Part shown: positions 28,925 to 38,487 of the stretch, in pieces
Numbering within the stretch: the stretch's first letter is position 1
Layout of the letters: each line of letters starts with the position of its first letter
Made by a program: the position numbers and the translations under genes
Origin: Helicobacter sp. MIT 99-5507
GTDB taxonomy: Bacteria > Campylobacterota > Campylobacteria > Campylobacterales > Helicobacteraceae
NCBI RefSeq assembly: GCF_003364295.1
Contig: NZ_NXLO01000001.1
Span: 310,001 to 374,000, forward strand
DNA length: 64,000 nt
Direction of reading: 5' to 3'
The notes under the pieces: model-generated
Told to the model about the DNA's origin: nothing
The model's database searches: none
The model's input: only the letters and a program-made list of their open reading frames with translations

Positions 28925-31042
28925 CTAGAATTTCTTTTTATGCACATCGTCTAAAATGTTTTGTGCTATCTCATTGACATTTTTTGTTATATCATTTGTG
29001 ATATTTGCAACGCTAACATTTTCGTTTGTAACATTTTCTAATTGCACGATGGATTCATTGATTTGTGAAATTCCTAAGCTTTGCTCTTTGATGGATTCGC
29101 TCATTTCGCTTACGCTTTGCACTAGCACATTCACATTGGCTTCAATTTCACATAGAGATTTGCCGGTTCTCTCCGCTAGTTTGCGGACTTCATCGGCAAC
29201 GACCGCAAAGCCCCTCCCGTGTTCCCCAGCCCTTGCTGCTTCTATTGCAGCGTTTAAGGCAAGTAGGTTTGTTTGGTCTGCAATGTCTTTAATCACTCCC
29301 ACGATTCCTTTGATCTCCTCTGCCTGTCGTGTTGCATTGCTCGTTTTGTTGCTGACATTTTCCATAGATTGGCTGATTTGCTCTACCGCTGCTGCGGATT
29401 GCTGAAGAGAACTTGCTTGAGTTTGCGAACCTGCCATTAATTTTTCCATAGATTTTTCTAATTCAGAGGATTGTAAGGAGAGATTTTGAGCAAATCCTGC
29501 ACTAGCCATTAGCATTTGTCGGATTTCCTCTCCAAGCGTATTGGTTGTTATTTCTACGCTACCTTTAGCGTCTTTAACCTCTGTTGTGAAATCTAGCTCT
29601 TTATAGGATTCAAAAACGCGGTGGATTTCATTCATATCACTACCAACCTTGGATTGCAAAACATCTAGCATATTGTTAAGGACATTTTTTAGATCCACTA
29701 ATTGTGGATTGCTTGGTTGTTTCACGATTCTTGCGGTTAAATCCCCATTTTCAACCGCTTTGGCAGTTTGAGCGGATTGTTCAATCGCCTCTTCATCAAC
29801 CTTTAAAGAATTTTGTGTGCGCTTAATATTTTCGTTAATGAGTTTTCCCATAATGCCTAATTCATCATTGGCATAAACCCTGATTAATTGCACATCTTTG
29901 CTCTCGTGATTGATAAACTTAAAGAAAGTATTAAGAGCATTTACAAGGATTGGCAAACGACTACCTAGATTTCTCTGAATGTATAGGTAGATCAAAACCA
30001 TTGCAATAACCACAAAGACAAGCGAAGCAATCGCAATTAGGATTTGCAGACGATGCAGAGGAGCTAACACAGAATCTTTTGGAGCGGTTACCACGACAGA
30101 ATAATTTGCCATTCTGTCTTTAACCGCAAAGCTATCCACTACCGCAAAGCCATCCACTCCCGCAGCAGTTACATAATCTAGGATTTCTGTTTTTTTGTCT
30201 TTGATTGAATTAAGTATATTCTCGGTTGTTTTGCTAGGATTTATTTCTCTTAGGTTTTTTAGAAAAAATTGTGGGTTTGGAGCAGAGATGATATTTCCTT
30301 CGTTGTCCGTCAAAAATGTCATATCGCCTTCAAAAACACTACGTTTGCTATCATTTAAAACACTATTGATAGAATGTTCGCCATCTAAGATGAAACCAAC
30401 TACCCCCAATAAACGTTTTTGGTTGTCAAAAAAGGGCATAGCCATTGCAAAACCGATGAATGTATCGTTTTCAATGGTAAATTTCCTTACTTTTCCCATA
30501 TATACCGTATTGTCTCCATATTTGCCCTCTGCCATAGCGTTTTGAATGCTTGATAATTCTTCAATCAAGGAATCCCTTGCTTGTCTTTGGGAAACACCAC
30601 CGAAGTTAATTATATCCTCATCGTGGAGCAATAGCATAAATTCGCCCTTTTGTGTCAAATTAAGGGGATTTGTTTTTAAGTGTGAGGGGGCATCTTTGAC
30701 ATATAAGAATCCATAATCCGCAAAGGACGAACTATCAAATAGCCCCTCTATAACATTGTAAAGCCTATGAAACTCAACATTTTGAATGCTTTGTGTTTCA
30801 AAAATATGGTCTAGCACCTTCGCACTTCCCTGTGTTATTGTTGCTAACTCTTCAAGAATGCCATTAATGCGTTCAGTATCACTTTCTGCAATTTTTGAAA
30901 GGATTGTCTTGGCGTTCATTTCTATGTTTTGACTTACGCGATTGGTGATGATAAAGCTTAAAACCAATATGCCCAAAATAAAAATCGTTCCAATGAAGCA
31001 AACTAATTTTGTTTGCAACTTAAGATTGTTTAAAAATCCCAT
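28925..31042 (-). CDS. Methyl-accepting chemotaxis protein with periplasmic Cache-like sensor
   Basis: A 705-residue receptor: TM1 at about 11-34, a periplasmic domain of roughly 300 residues (dCache-like by length), TM2 at about 335-357, a HAMP-like linker and a cytoplasmic domain with the conserved hairpin [20 protein letters not shown] and [15 protein letters not shown]. The ligand is unknown. The ATG at 31042 follows AGAGGAGAAA; a longer frame from 31087 crosses a poly-A run and is unlikely. Codon use looks GC-richer than its neighbours, and both flanks are near-identical repeat clusters, which suggests acquisition by recombination. It ends at KKKF with no CheR/CheB-binding pentapeptide. 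Confidence 0.9.
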   Translation of the reverse strand: MGFLNNLKLQTKLVCFIGTIFILGILVLSFIITNRVSQNIEMNAKTILSKIAESDTERINGILEELATITQGSAKVLDHIFETQSIQNVEFHRLYNVIEGLFDSSSFADYGFLYVKDAPSHLKTNPLNLTQKGEFMLLLHDEDIINFGGVSQRQARDSLIEELSSIQNAMAEGKYGDNTVYMGKVRKFTIENDTFIGFAMAMPFFDNQKRLLGVVGFILDGEHSINSVLNDSKRSVFEGDMTFLTDNEGNIISAPNPQFFLKNLREINPSKTTENILNSIKDKKTEILDYVTAAGVDGFAVVDSFAVKDRMANYSVVVTAPKDSVLAPLHRLQILIAIASLVFVVIAMVLIYLYIQRNLGSRLPILVNALNTFFKFINHESKDVQLIRVYANDELGIMGKLINENIKRTQNSLKVDEEAIEQSAQTAKAVENGDLTARIVKQPSNPQLVDLKNVLNNMLDVLQSKVGSDMNEIHRVFESYKELDFTTEVKDAKGSVEITTNTLGEEIRQMLMASAGFAQNLSLQSSELEKSMEKLMAGSQTQASSLQQSAAAVEQISQSMENVSNKTSNATRQAEEIKGIVGVIKDIADQTNLLALNAAIEAARAGEHGRGFAVVADEVRKLAERTGKSLCEIEANVNVLVQSVSEMSESIKEQSLGISQINESIVQLENVTNENVSVANITNDITKNVNEIAQNILDDVHKKKF

Positions 31043-31095
31043 TATCGGTTTCTCCTCTTTTTTTTTGGTTTGAGTTAAATTTAACAAAATCTCAT

Positions 31096-31101
31096 ACTAT
31101 A
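31096..31101 (-). promoter_or_regulatory. Possible -10 box of the chemoreceptor
   Basis: The minus strand has TTTTTTGTATAGTATGAG, a TATAGT box about 54 nt before the chosen ATG. Confidence 0.35.
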
Positions 31102-31184
31102 CAAAAAAAACAAGAAAAATAAAAATAAATTTTAATTAAAATGTAAAATGATAGAGTGAAAAACTTATCTATTAATGCTACATT

Positions 31185-31515
31185 GTCGTTGCGAGATTCT
31201 GTATTATGGATTGCTTCGTCTCTCACTGCGTTCGCTCCTCGCAATGACACTTGAGATTCTGTCATTGCGAGCGGAGCTTGCGGAGCGTGGCAATCCATAA
31301 TCTTATCTGCCTTTAATTCTGCAATGGAATCTTTAAAGTATGCAAGATTACAGATTGCTTCGTTCGCTACGCTTCCTCGCAATGACGGGAGGGGGGGGGC
31401 AATGACTGCGTGGGATTCGTCATTGCGAGAAAATTTGCAAAATTTTCGTGGCAATCCATAATGCTACACTCCTTTAAAAGATTCCATTGTAAGATTTACT
31501 TTTTGCAAGATTATG
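31185..31515. repeat. Cluster of palindromic repeats (right of the chemoreceptor)
   Basis: The same unit as in the left cluster: inverted 31203-31248, forward 31261-31304, inverted 31344-31390, forward 31418-31463. Both spacer types of the left cluster recur here in opposite order. The block from ACTGCGTGGGATTCGTCATT through the forward unit is identical to 28671-28728. In this copy the linker that reads GGGAGGAGAGGCAACG on the left has become GGGAG followed by a pure G run. Confidence 0.85.
31391..31399 (+). repeat. Poly-G tract, G9, within the repeat cluster
   Basis: Nine G replace the AGGAGAGG-type linker present in the sister copy at 28656-28665. This is the only long G run in the window that lies outside a gene. 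Confidence 0.95.
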
Positions 31516-31559
31516 AATCTTGCATAAAGAAACTTTTGCCATTGTGTCCTTGCAAAGGT

Positions 31560-32254
31560 GCAGGGATTGACTTCTCCTATGGATTCAAATGAGATTCTAG
31601 CACCTCTCTATCTTTTGGCACTTTTATAATTTGACTTCCGCCCTCTTGGACTTGCATAATGGCTAAAGAATCCGCGATTCTTAAATCTACAAGATTTTCA
31701 TTTAATAATTTTGTGCGTAAAGCAAGTGCATTGGCAAATTATAGCGCGGTATTTATGGGCTTTGGAATACTTGTAAAAAATATATTAAAAAAATCTTGTA
31801 ATTCTAATAATTTGGATTCTAAAAGGGCTTTATTTTTTAGTGTGGAATAAATGTCTATGTATTCGCAGATTCTAAATTCTTTTACTATAAAATGCTTATA
31901 CCCCCCCACCTATTTTTTGGGCGGATAAGCAAAAAATGTAGATAATCAGTCAAAATAATATTTGGACTTAGCATTAAATATTTTTGTATTTGCTCGCTTT
32001 TGGCAACTTTGTATAAATCATCATTTACGCGTTTATTTTCTATATAGCCTAAAGTAAGAGAATCTAGCGTGATTAAAAAATCCGGAGCGCCTAATCCATC
32101 TTTGCTATTTCTTGGTTCATGTATTATATGTGCCTTTGGATTGATATTGTCTTTTAGTGCATTTAGTAGAATCTATAAAGCACTTCTATAAGTGTGTTCT
32201 TTGTCATTTGGGGAAATATTTTTTTATAGATTCTAAATATGATTTAAGTGGCAT
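31560..32254 (-). pseudogene. N-terminal remnant of a type ISP-like restriction-modification enzyme
   Basis: It starts at the ATG at 32254 (AAAAGG upstream) with MPLKSYLESIKKYFPK, then in shifted frames gives KEHTYRSAL, GLGAPDFLITLDSL and GYIENKRVNDDLYK, a PD-(E)xK nuclease core (PD...ENK), and LSPNIILTDYLHFL. These match the N-terminus of single-chain N6-adenine restriction-modification enzymes. There are in-frame stops (TGA after FPK, TAG after RSAL, TAA after PINTAL) and a frameshift at a 7-base G run. The methyltransferase core that should follow is absent; the sequence instead enters the repeat cluster and chemoreceptor. It pairs with the C-terminal remnant at 27764-28540. Confidence 0.75.
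31901..31907 (-). repeat. Short G tract (G7) in the restriction-modification remnant
   Basis: Seven C on the plus strand. Eight would join KNRWGG in frame to YKHFIVKEF, so this gene may once have been phase-variable too. Confidence 0.6.
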
Positions 32255-32395
32255 AAATGACCTTTTAAATTATTTTGTGCTTAAGATTCTAGCATTAATA
32301 AAATAAAGTTAGGGCTTGTAGCTGAAGTTAAGCTCTCATTTATTTTCTTTGATTTAAAATCATTAGCTTATAAATATTTTGTTTTAGGCTTTATT

Positions 32396-33919
32396 TTGAT
32401 TTTTAGTTCTTTTAGTTTTATATTTGCGTTTTTGCCAATCACTCTATTTGCATTTTATTTGATGAAATATCTAAATTATAAACAAAGTGCAAAAATTATC
32501 TTGATTATAGCTAGCTTATTTTTTTATGGATATTTTAAAATCGATTACTTGCCAATAATAATCTCATCAATTATTATTAATTACTACATAGCAAAAGAAA
32601 TATATTTTAATAAATTCATCTATGGGGGGGGGGAATACGATAAAAACAAATCTATATTAATCTTAGGAATTGTATTTAATATAGGGCTTTTAGCAGTTTT
32701 TAAATATACTGATTTTTTATTAAGTAATGTTAATTTATTAAGCAATATATTTAGCTTTAACATTCCATTACCTCATATATTATTGCCATTAGCATTATCA
32801 TTTATCACATTTCAACAAATTGCATTTCTATGTGATTGTTATAATGCAAAAAATAAAGATGATGTATCGATTGATTTTATTGATTATGTTTTATTTATAT
32901 TATTTTTTCCTCAACTCATAGCTGGACCAATAGTCCATCATAAAGAGATGATGCCACAATTTAGCAGAATCTTTAAAGACAAATCATTAATCATATATGA
33001 ATATATTGCTAAAGGTTTGTTTATATTTTCTATTGGATTATTTAAAAAAGTATGTATTGCAGATAGTTTTGCAAAACTAGCAAATGCTGGATTTGGAGTA
33101 GTAGAATCTGGATACAATCTAAATCTAGTAGAATCTTGGGTTACTTCGCTTTCATATACATTTCAATTATATTTTGATTTTAGTGGATATTGTGATATGG
33201 CAATAGGATTAGCCTTGTTATTTGGAATAATGCTTCCTATAAACTTTAATTCTCCATATAAAGCTTTAAATATTACAGATTTTTGGAGAATGTGGCATAT
33301 AACTTTAGGAAGATTCTTAAAAAGTTATTTATATATACCACTTGGAGGAAATAAAAATACAAAATACATAAATAATAAAAATTATATATTTATAAATAAA
33401 ATACTAACTCTAAGAAATCTTTTTATCGTAGCTTTTATTAGTGGAATCTGGCATGGAGCTGGATATGGATTTATTATATGGGGAAGTTTGCATGGAATTG
33501 CTATGGTAATTCATAGATTTTATAGATTTATCTTAGAATCTAAAAATATAAATAAATCTAGGTTCTTGCAATCGAGATTCTATAAACTTTTATCTTTATG
33601 TATTACTTTTAACTTTATAAATATAGCTTGGATATTTTTTAGAAGTGAGAATGTTAGTGGTGCAATGAGGCTTTTAGAAGGGATGTTTAGCCCTGTAGAT
33701 ACAACGATAAAAGCTATTGATAATATAAATATGATTGAAAATATGATTTTTATCATCATAGCTTTTATAATTGTTTTTGTATGTAAAAATTCTATTTATT
33801 TATTAAATAACTTCAAAGCAAATTTAAGATTCCAAATAGCGACATCTATAATGTTTTATACAAGTATTTTCATTCTTAGTATGGGTCATGTAACTAGATT
33901 TTTATATTTTAATTTTTAG
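32396..33919 (+). CDS. MBOAT-family O-acyltransferase (phase-variable, ON)
   Basis: The 507-residue polytopic membrane protein resembles AlgI/PatA: start LPITLFAFYLM, core FWRMWHITLGRFLKSYLY and the catalytic-His region SGIWHGAGYGF. Such proteins pass acetyl groups across the membrane to a partner that O-acetylates a polysaccharide or peptidoglycan. The start is a TTG (32396), chosen because it gives the usual MxFxSFxF beginning. A G10 run at codons 77-80 lies in a loop and is in frame. The partner gene begins 11 nt downstream. Confidence 0.85.
   Translation: MIFSSFSFIFAFLPITLFAFYLMKYLNYKQSAKIILIIASLFFYGYFKIDYLPIIISSIIINYYIAKEIYFNKFIYGGGEYDKNKSILILGIVFNIGLLAVFKYTDFLLSNVNLLSNIFSFNIPLPHILLPLALSFITFQQIAFLCDCYNAKNKDDVSIDFIDYVLFILFFPQLIAGPIVHHKEMMPQFSRIFKDKSLIIYEYIAKGLFIFSIGLFKKVCIADSFAKLANAGFGVVESGYNLNLVESWVTSLSYTFQLYFDFSGYCDMAIGLALLFGIMLPINFNSPYKALNITDFWRMWHITLGRFLKSYLYIPLGGNKNTKYINNKNYIFINKILTLRNLFIVAFISGIWHGAGYGFIIWGSLHGIAMVIHRFYRFILESKNINKSRFLQSRFYKLLSLCITFNFINIAWIFFRSENVSGAMRLLEGMFSPVDTTIKAIDNINMIENMIFIIIAFIIVFVCKNSIYLLNNFKANLRFQIATSIMFYTSIFILSMGHVTRFLYFNF
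32624..32633 (+). repeat. Poly-G tract, G10
   Basis: In the MBOAT gene, read as Gly-Gly-Gly-Glu; the frame is open with 10. Confidence 0.97.
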
Positions 33920-33930
33920 GATTATAAAAT

Positions 33931-34932
33931 ATGGATAAAAGAAAAAAATTTGTTATTTTATTTCCAATTTCTATTTTATTAATAGCAATAATAAATTATG
34001 TATTTAACTACACAATCGATCCATTTGGAATAAAAAGCACAAAAGATAAATATGTAGAACAATTAAACGCACAATGGACATATTTATACAAACCTAGAAT
34101 CTTGCAAAAACAGCCATATTATATACTTGGCACTTCAAGAAGTGAATATATAGATAATAATCTAGTCTCTAGCTATTTAAACAAACATGTAATATATAGT
34201 GGCATGATGAATCAAACTCTAAATGAAGCGATTTTTTTAATAGAGAAAATAAAAGCAAATAAAAATAATTTTATTAGTGGATTTGATGTGATAGAAACTA
34301 AACTTAATCATATGATAGATTATAATCGCTTAGAAGAAGGATTTAGGTTGAATTCTTTACTTGCAAATATAAATTTATATATAAACCCAAAAACAACACA
34401 AGAAAGTGCTATGTATATTATTAAAAAAATATTAGGGCAAAAAATAGATGATAAATTTATAGAACTAGATAATAAATCTTATTTATACACAGATAAAAAT
34501 ATAGACAATAAAGTAAAAAATGACGCCCACTATAAAGACTATCAAGCAAATATACAAAGCACACTAAAACTTGCAAAATTAGCAGATTGCAATGATATAA
34601 TCATCATATTTCCGAAATTTGCAACATACTACAAAAAATTCCAACAATATTATGATATAGAAAATCAATATTTTAATCTAATCAAGATTCTAGCAAATAA
34701 CACAAATGCAAAAATTTGGAGCTTTTATGGGATAAATGAAATCACTATAAATAAAGATAATTTTGATAATGAAGGCTGGCATTTTAAGCCAAAAATTGGA
34801 AATTTGATATTTGCTAGAATATTTAATGATACATCAGTTGAAATTCCACAAAATTTTGGTTTTCTAATAGACAAAAATAATGTAGATGAATATCTAAAAT
34901 CACTGCATAATGAAGTAAAAGACTATTTTTAG
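33931..34932 (+). CDS. SGNH-like acyl-transfer partner of the MBOAT protein
   Basis: The 333-residue protein has a signal anchor at about 7-27 and the rest is probably periplasmic. It has ILGTSRSEY near residue 65, comparable to the nucleophile block of DltD/AlgJ-type proteins, and near the C-terminus FDNEGWHFKP, which could supply the Asp-His pair. It follows the MBOAT gene by 11 nt, the standard arrangement for two-part O-acetylation systems. Family membership is inferred from motif and context, not from strong similarity. The target polymer is unknown. Confidence 0.6.
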   Translation: MDKRKKFVILFPISILLIAIINYVFNYTIDPFGIKSTKDKYVEQLNAQWTYLYKPRILQKQPYYILGTSRSEYIDNNLVSSYLNKHVIYSGMMNQTLNEAIFLIEKIKANKNNFISGFDVIETKLNHMIDYNRLEEGFRLNSLLANINLYINPKTTQESAMYIIKKILGQKIDDKFIELDNKSYLYTDKNIDNKVKNDAHYKDYQANIQSTLKLAKLADCNDIIIIFPKFATYYKKFQQYYDIENQYFNLIKILANNTNAKIWSFYGINEITINKDNFDNEGWHFKPKIGNLIFARIFNDTSVEIPQNFGFLIDKNNVDEYLKSLHNEVKDYF

Positions 34933-35041
34933 ATTCTAGCTTAGGGCTTTAGAATCTAAAACTCCTTCATGTGCTTTTAAATATACTCTCTAATCTTTTT
35001 TTATAGTATCTAGTTGCACTTTTTGCTAAAAACTTTTCTAT

Positions 35042-35416
35042 TTATTTTATTTCTGCGATACATTCTATCTCTACTTTAGCTTTTTTTGGAAGTTCTTTTA
35101 CGCTTATTGTGCTTCGTGCTGGTTTATTATCTTTAAAATAGCTTTCATAGACTTCATTCATAGCTGCAAAATCTTCCATATTTGCTAAAAATACGGTTGT
35201 TTTTATCACAGAATCTAAGCTGCTATTTGCCGCTTTTAGCACATTTGAGAGATTTTCTAAAACTTGTTTTGTTTGCTCTTTTATGTCAGAATCTAAAAAT
35301 TCACCATCTGGTTTTAATGGAATCTGCCCTGAAGTAAATATAAGATTATTAGAAATGATGCCTTGAGAATAAGGACCAATAGCTTTTGGAGCATTTGAAG
35401 TAGAAATAATTTTCAT
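35042..35416 (-). CDS. ridA: RidA family enamine/imine deaminase
   Basis: 124 residues from the ATG at 35416, which is preceded by AAAGGATG; a longer open frame to 35503 runs through the promoter and is not credible. It has NAPKAIGPYSQG, FTSGQIPL and the active-site arginine in PARSTISVKELP. It hydrolyses reactive enamines from PLP enzymes such as threonine dehydratase. It is transcribed alone, divergent from the small secreted-protein ORF. Confidence 0.93.
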   Translation of the reverse strand: MKIISTSNAPKAIGPYSQGIISNNLIFTSGQIPLKPDGEFLDSDIKEQTKQVLENLSNVLKAANSSLDSVIKTTVFLANMEDFAAMNEVYESYFKDNKPARSTISVKELPKKAKVEIECIAEIK

Positions 35417-35450
35417 TAATACATCCTTTTTTATTAATTTATTTTGAGAT

Positions 35451-35456
35451 ATTATA
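35451..35456 (-). promoter_or_regulatory. -10 box of ridA
   Basis: The minus strand reads TATTGTTATAATATCTC, a perfect TATAAT 35 nt before the ridA ATG. Confidence 0.5.
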
Positions 35457-35483
35457 ACAATATAAAATTTATACAAGGCATTT

Positions 35484-35822
35484 ATAATAAAAAATTTAAT
35501 CATAATCTTTTTAGCTATTGTATCTATATATGCAAGAGATTCTATTATTGATACAAGTAAAATATTAAAAGAAAATCAAGCCATCGTAATTGATGCAAAA
35601 ACAAATAGTATAAATTATGTATTAGAGATTTTGCCAAATGGCAAAATAATAAAAAAATATATAGATATACAAGAGCAAGAAAAAATCATAAAAGAATTAA
35701 AATTAGAAAATGTCTCATCAAGCTACAACAACAAATACATAAGAAACACTCCAATAACTACATGGAATAAAAAGAAAATAATTTATGAACAAAAAATAGA
35801 AAAAATTGATTTAGATAGATAA
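35484..35822 (+). CDS. Small exported protein without a standard start codon
   Basis: An open frame of 112 codons begins after an in-frame TAA and reads IIKNLIIIFLAIVSIYA, a good signal peptide, then RDSIIDTSKIL and a charged region ending IEKIDLDR. There is no ATG, GTG or TTG at the expected place; the best candidate is ATA at 35484 or 35487 after AAGGC. Either a rare start codon is used or the start was lost by mutation. It lies 75 nt before flgL in the same direction. An annotation from the internal TTG at 35631 would miss the signal peptide. I do not recognise the family. Confidence 0.5.
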   Translation: MIKNLIIIFLAIVSIYARDSIIDTSKILKENQAIVIDAKTNSINYVLEILPNGKIIKKYIDIQEQEKIIKELKLENVSSSYNNKYIRNTPITTWNKKKIIYEQKIEKIDLDR

Positions 35823-35845
35823 ATTTTTTTAATATTTTTACGATT

Positions 35846-35860
35846 TGGAATCTAAATTGC
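35846..35860 (+). promoter_or_regulatory. Sigma-54 promoter of flgL
   Basis: TGGAAT-CTAAA-TTGC: GG at 35847-48 and GC at 35859-60 with exactly 10 nt between them, the invariant sigma-54 spacing, 38 nt before the flgL ATG. flgL is an RpoN-controlled middle flagellar gene in Helicobacter. Confidence 0.8.
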
Positions 35861-35897
35861 TTAATTACAAGTAGATTATAAAATTTTAGGAATTGTT

Positions 35898-38444
35898 ATG
35901 CGCGTAACATTTGGTACAAAATATAATCAAATGGACTATTATCAAAATACATTACAAAATAAACTAAATGAAGCAAATACAAAAATTGCATCTGGTTTAA
36001 AAATAAAATATGGCTATGAAGATAGCAGTATCTTTAATCAAAATCTAAAACTAGAATATGATGTTCATGGGCTAAATCAATCTATCGATATAGCAAATGA
36101 TGCAAATACAAATACACTTCATACAGATAAATCACTTAGTGAAATTTCAAAAGCACTTGATGATTTTAAGACAAAATTAATCCACGCAGGAAATGATATA
36201 CACTCACAAACTTCAAGAGAAGCTATTGCAAATGATATGCAAAGTATTAGGGATCATATATTATCTATTGCAAATACTTCAATTGGTGGGGAATATATCT
36301 TTGCAGGAAGCAGAGTAGATATAAAGCCATTTAATGATGATGGAACTTACAATGGAAATAATGCAAAGCTAGAAGCATTGATTGCCCCAGATATGAAAAG
36401 CGCTTATAATATCAATGGAGAAGAATTATTTTTAAGCAGAGATTTAGATAAATACAAGACTATAACTACAAATATCCAAAAATTAAATTTAAGAAAACTC
36501 TATCCAAGTGTAATGGATAAAGTCCATAAAACAAATATACCAAGTGAAGTTTTTATAAAAAGTGAAGACACTCTAAGAGATTTAATAGGTGATAATGATA
36601 ATGATACTACAAATGATTCTAAAGCATATTTTTATTTGCGTGGAAAAAAAGTAGATGGAACTTCATTTAAAGAAAAATTTGTCCTTGATGTGGCATATTC
36701 AAATGAAGAAAATGCTACAAGGGTGAGTGATTTATTAAGAAAAATTGGTGAAGCCTTTGGCAATACTTCACAAAATCAAGTAGTAGATGTAAGAATGAAT
36801 GCTTGGGGACAAATAGAGATAAAAGAAACAAAACCTGGCGGCTCAAATATCGACTTTCATCTAATTGCAGCTGATATTGATGTAGATGATGTAAGTATGC
36901 TAAATCAAAGTAATGCTAGAGTTACTAGCTTTCAAAAATCTGCGTATCTTGGAGACTTTAGCTTATCAAAAATTAGTGGTATAAAAAATAATTATGATGC
37001 AAGATATACGAGTTTGCCTACAGAATTTATCACAAGTGATAATAAATACGCCTCGCGTAGCACAAAGTTAAGCGATATTTTTGGTATTGAAGCAAATAAG
37101 ATTGAAATAAGTGGCAAACTTCCAAATAGCCCAAATGGAAATAAATTAGATATAAAAGTAGAACCATTTTTAATTGATATAGAAAATAGCACGATTGATG
37201 ATTTGATAAAAGCAATAGAAAGCAAATTTAGCGGAAATATAGATGTTGAAATCTCAAATGGTAAAATAAATATCATAGATCACAATGTTTTTAGCCTCGA
37301 AAATGATGAGAAAGAGCCGCCATTTAATGGACCTAGTGGTCTTGAAATCACACTAAGAACATTAAATAACAATGGAAATGAAGTAAAGGCTTTGCGGGAT
37401 AGTTTTCAAAATAATTATGACAATGTCAGTTTTACAAATGCTGGTTCATCACTAAGATCAAATATATCACAGATGAATGCACTAAGTGGAGAATATGCAA
37501 AAGATGATACGAAATTAAGTGAAGTTGCTAATAAAAGTCTAGTTGGTGAGACATATATTATGCGATTAAAAGATCATAATGGCATAGATGTTGAAGCAAA
37601 GATTGAATTTAGCAGTAATGGAGCATTTCTTATATTACCAAATAAAAATGCAGGAGAAGGAAACTATAGAATCCCATTTTATAATCCACATGATAGACCA
37701 CCTGAAATAAGCGTTACAAAAGCAGATGATGTTACATATAGGCAATTATTAGATGCAATAACAATCACACTAAATTATTCAAATAAACAAACTCAAGATT
37801 TTTTAAATGCACAAGGAAATACTAGTGATGGATTAAGCGAGAGTGGAAAGAAAGCATATGAAAAATTATTAAATATGGCAAACAGCAATGTAAATGCAAC
37901 ACTAAATCAAGAAGGACAGATAGAGATAAAAGACAATATCAGATCTATTACAAAAATGCAATTTATGATACATGGGAGCAATAGCAGTGATTTTTCACAA
38001 AGTGGATTACAAAATGCACCTGCCCTTACATTTAATGCAAATAATGCTTTGGTGATTGATAAACCATATATAAACTTTTTTAAACAACTAGATGGAATGA
38101 TTGAAGCTGTAAGAAAAGGCATATATCGCCCTGATGCACTAGGTGATAACTATAATGCAGATTTAAGAAATATAGGAATCCAAAATTCTATCATGCTATT
38201 TGATCATTTAAGCGATCATATAGAAAAAAATATTGCATTAAATGGTGCGTATGGCAGGGCTTTTGAAGATAGTATCAAAAGAAATGAGGTGCTAAAAGTC
38301 CAAGTAGAATCCCTAAAAAGTGATACTATTGGCACAGATATAGCAGATACTTATAATAAATTTTCACAACTTACAAATAATTATAATGCCGTCCTTGCTT
38401 CAACTAGTAAAATAAATCAAATGTCTTTGGTGGATTTTTTATAA
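35898..38444 (+). CDS. flgL: Flagellar hook-associated protein 3
   Basis: 848 residues: the flagellin-like N-terminal helix MRVTFGTKYNQMDYYQ through IASGLKIKYGYED and the C-terminal helix ending TSKINQMSLVDFL form the D0/D1 core, with a very long central insert exposed on the hook-filament junction. The great length is typical of Helicobacter FlgL. It is exported by the flagellar type III apparatus and joins hook to filament. Confidence 0.95.
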   Translation: MRVTFGTKYNQMDYYQNTLQNKLNEANTKIASGLKIKYGYEDSSIFNQNLKLEYDVHGLNQSIDIANDANTNTLHTDKSLSEISKALDDFKTKLIHAGNDIHSQTSREAIANDMQSIRDHILSIANTSIGGEYIFAGSRVDIKPFNDDGTYNGNNAKLEALIAPDMKSAYNINGEELFLSRDLDKYKTITTNIQKLNLRKLYPSVMDKVHKTNIPSEVFIKSEDTLRDLIGDNDNDTTNDSKAYFYLRGKKVDGTSFKEKFVLDVAYSNEENATRVSDLLRKIGEAFGNTSQNQVVDVRMNAWGQIEIKETKPGGSNIDFHLIAADIDVDDVSMLNQSNARVTSFQKSAYLGDFSLSKISGIKNNYDARYTSLPTEFITSDNKYASRSTKLSDIFGIEANKIEISGKLPNSPNGNKLDIKVEPFLIDIENSTIDDLIKAIESKFSGNIDVEISNGKINIIDHNVFSLENDEKEPPFNGPSGLEITLRTLNNNGNEVKALRDSFQNNYDNVSFTNAGSSLRSNISQMNALSGEYAKDDTKLSEVANKSLVGETYIMRLKDHNGIDVEAKIEFSSNGAFLILPNKNAGEGNYRIPFYNPHDRPPEISVTKADDVTYRQLLDAITITLNYSNKQTQDFLNAQGNTSDGLSESGKKAYEKLLNMANSNVNATLNQEGQIEIKDNIRSITKMQFMIHGSNSSDFSQSGLQNAPALTFNANNALVIDKPYINFFKQLDGMIEAVRKGIYRPDALGDNYNADLRNIGIQNSIMLFDHLSDHIEKNIALNGAYGRAFEDSIKRNEVLKVQVESLKSDTIGTDIADTYNKFSQLTNNYNAVLASTSKINQMSLVDFL

Positions 38445-38487
38445 GATTCTATTTAGAAGATTAAAAATCTCACCATATTATACAAAT

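Noticed and set aside
35042-35503. Longer RidA beginning at 35503
   Set aside because: The additional 29 residues would be encoded by the promoter; the ATG at 35416 has the ribosome site and the conserved N-terminus.
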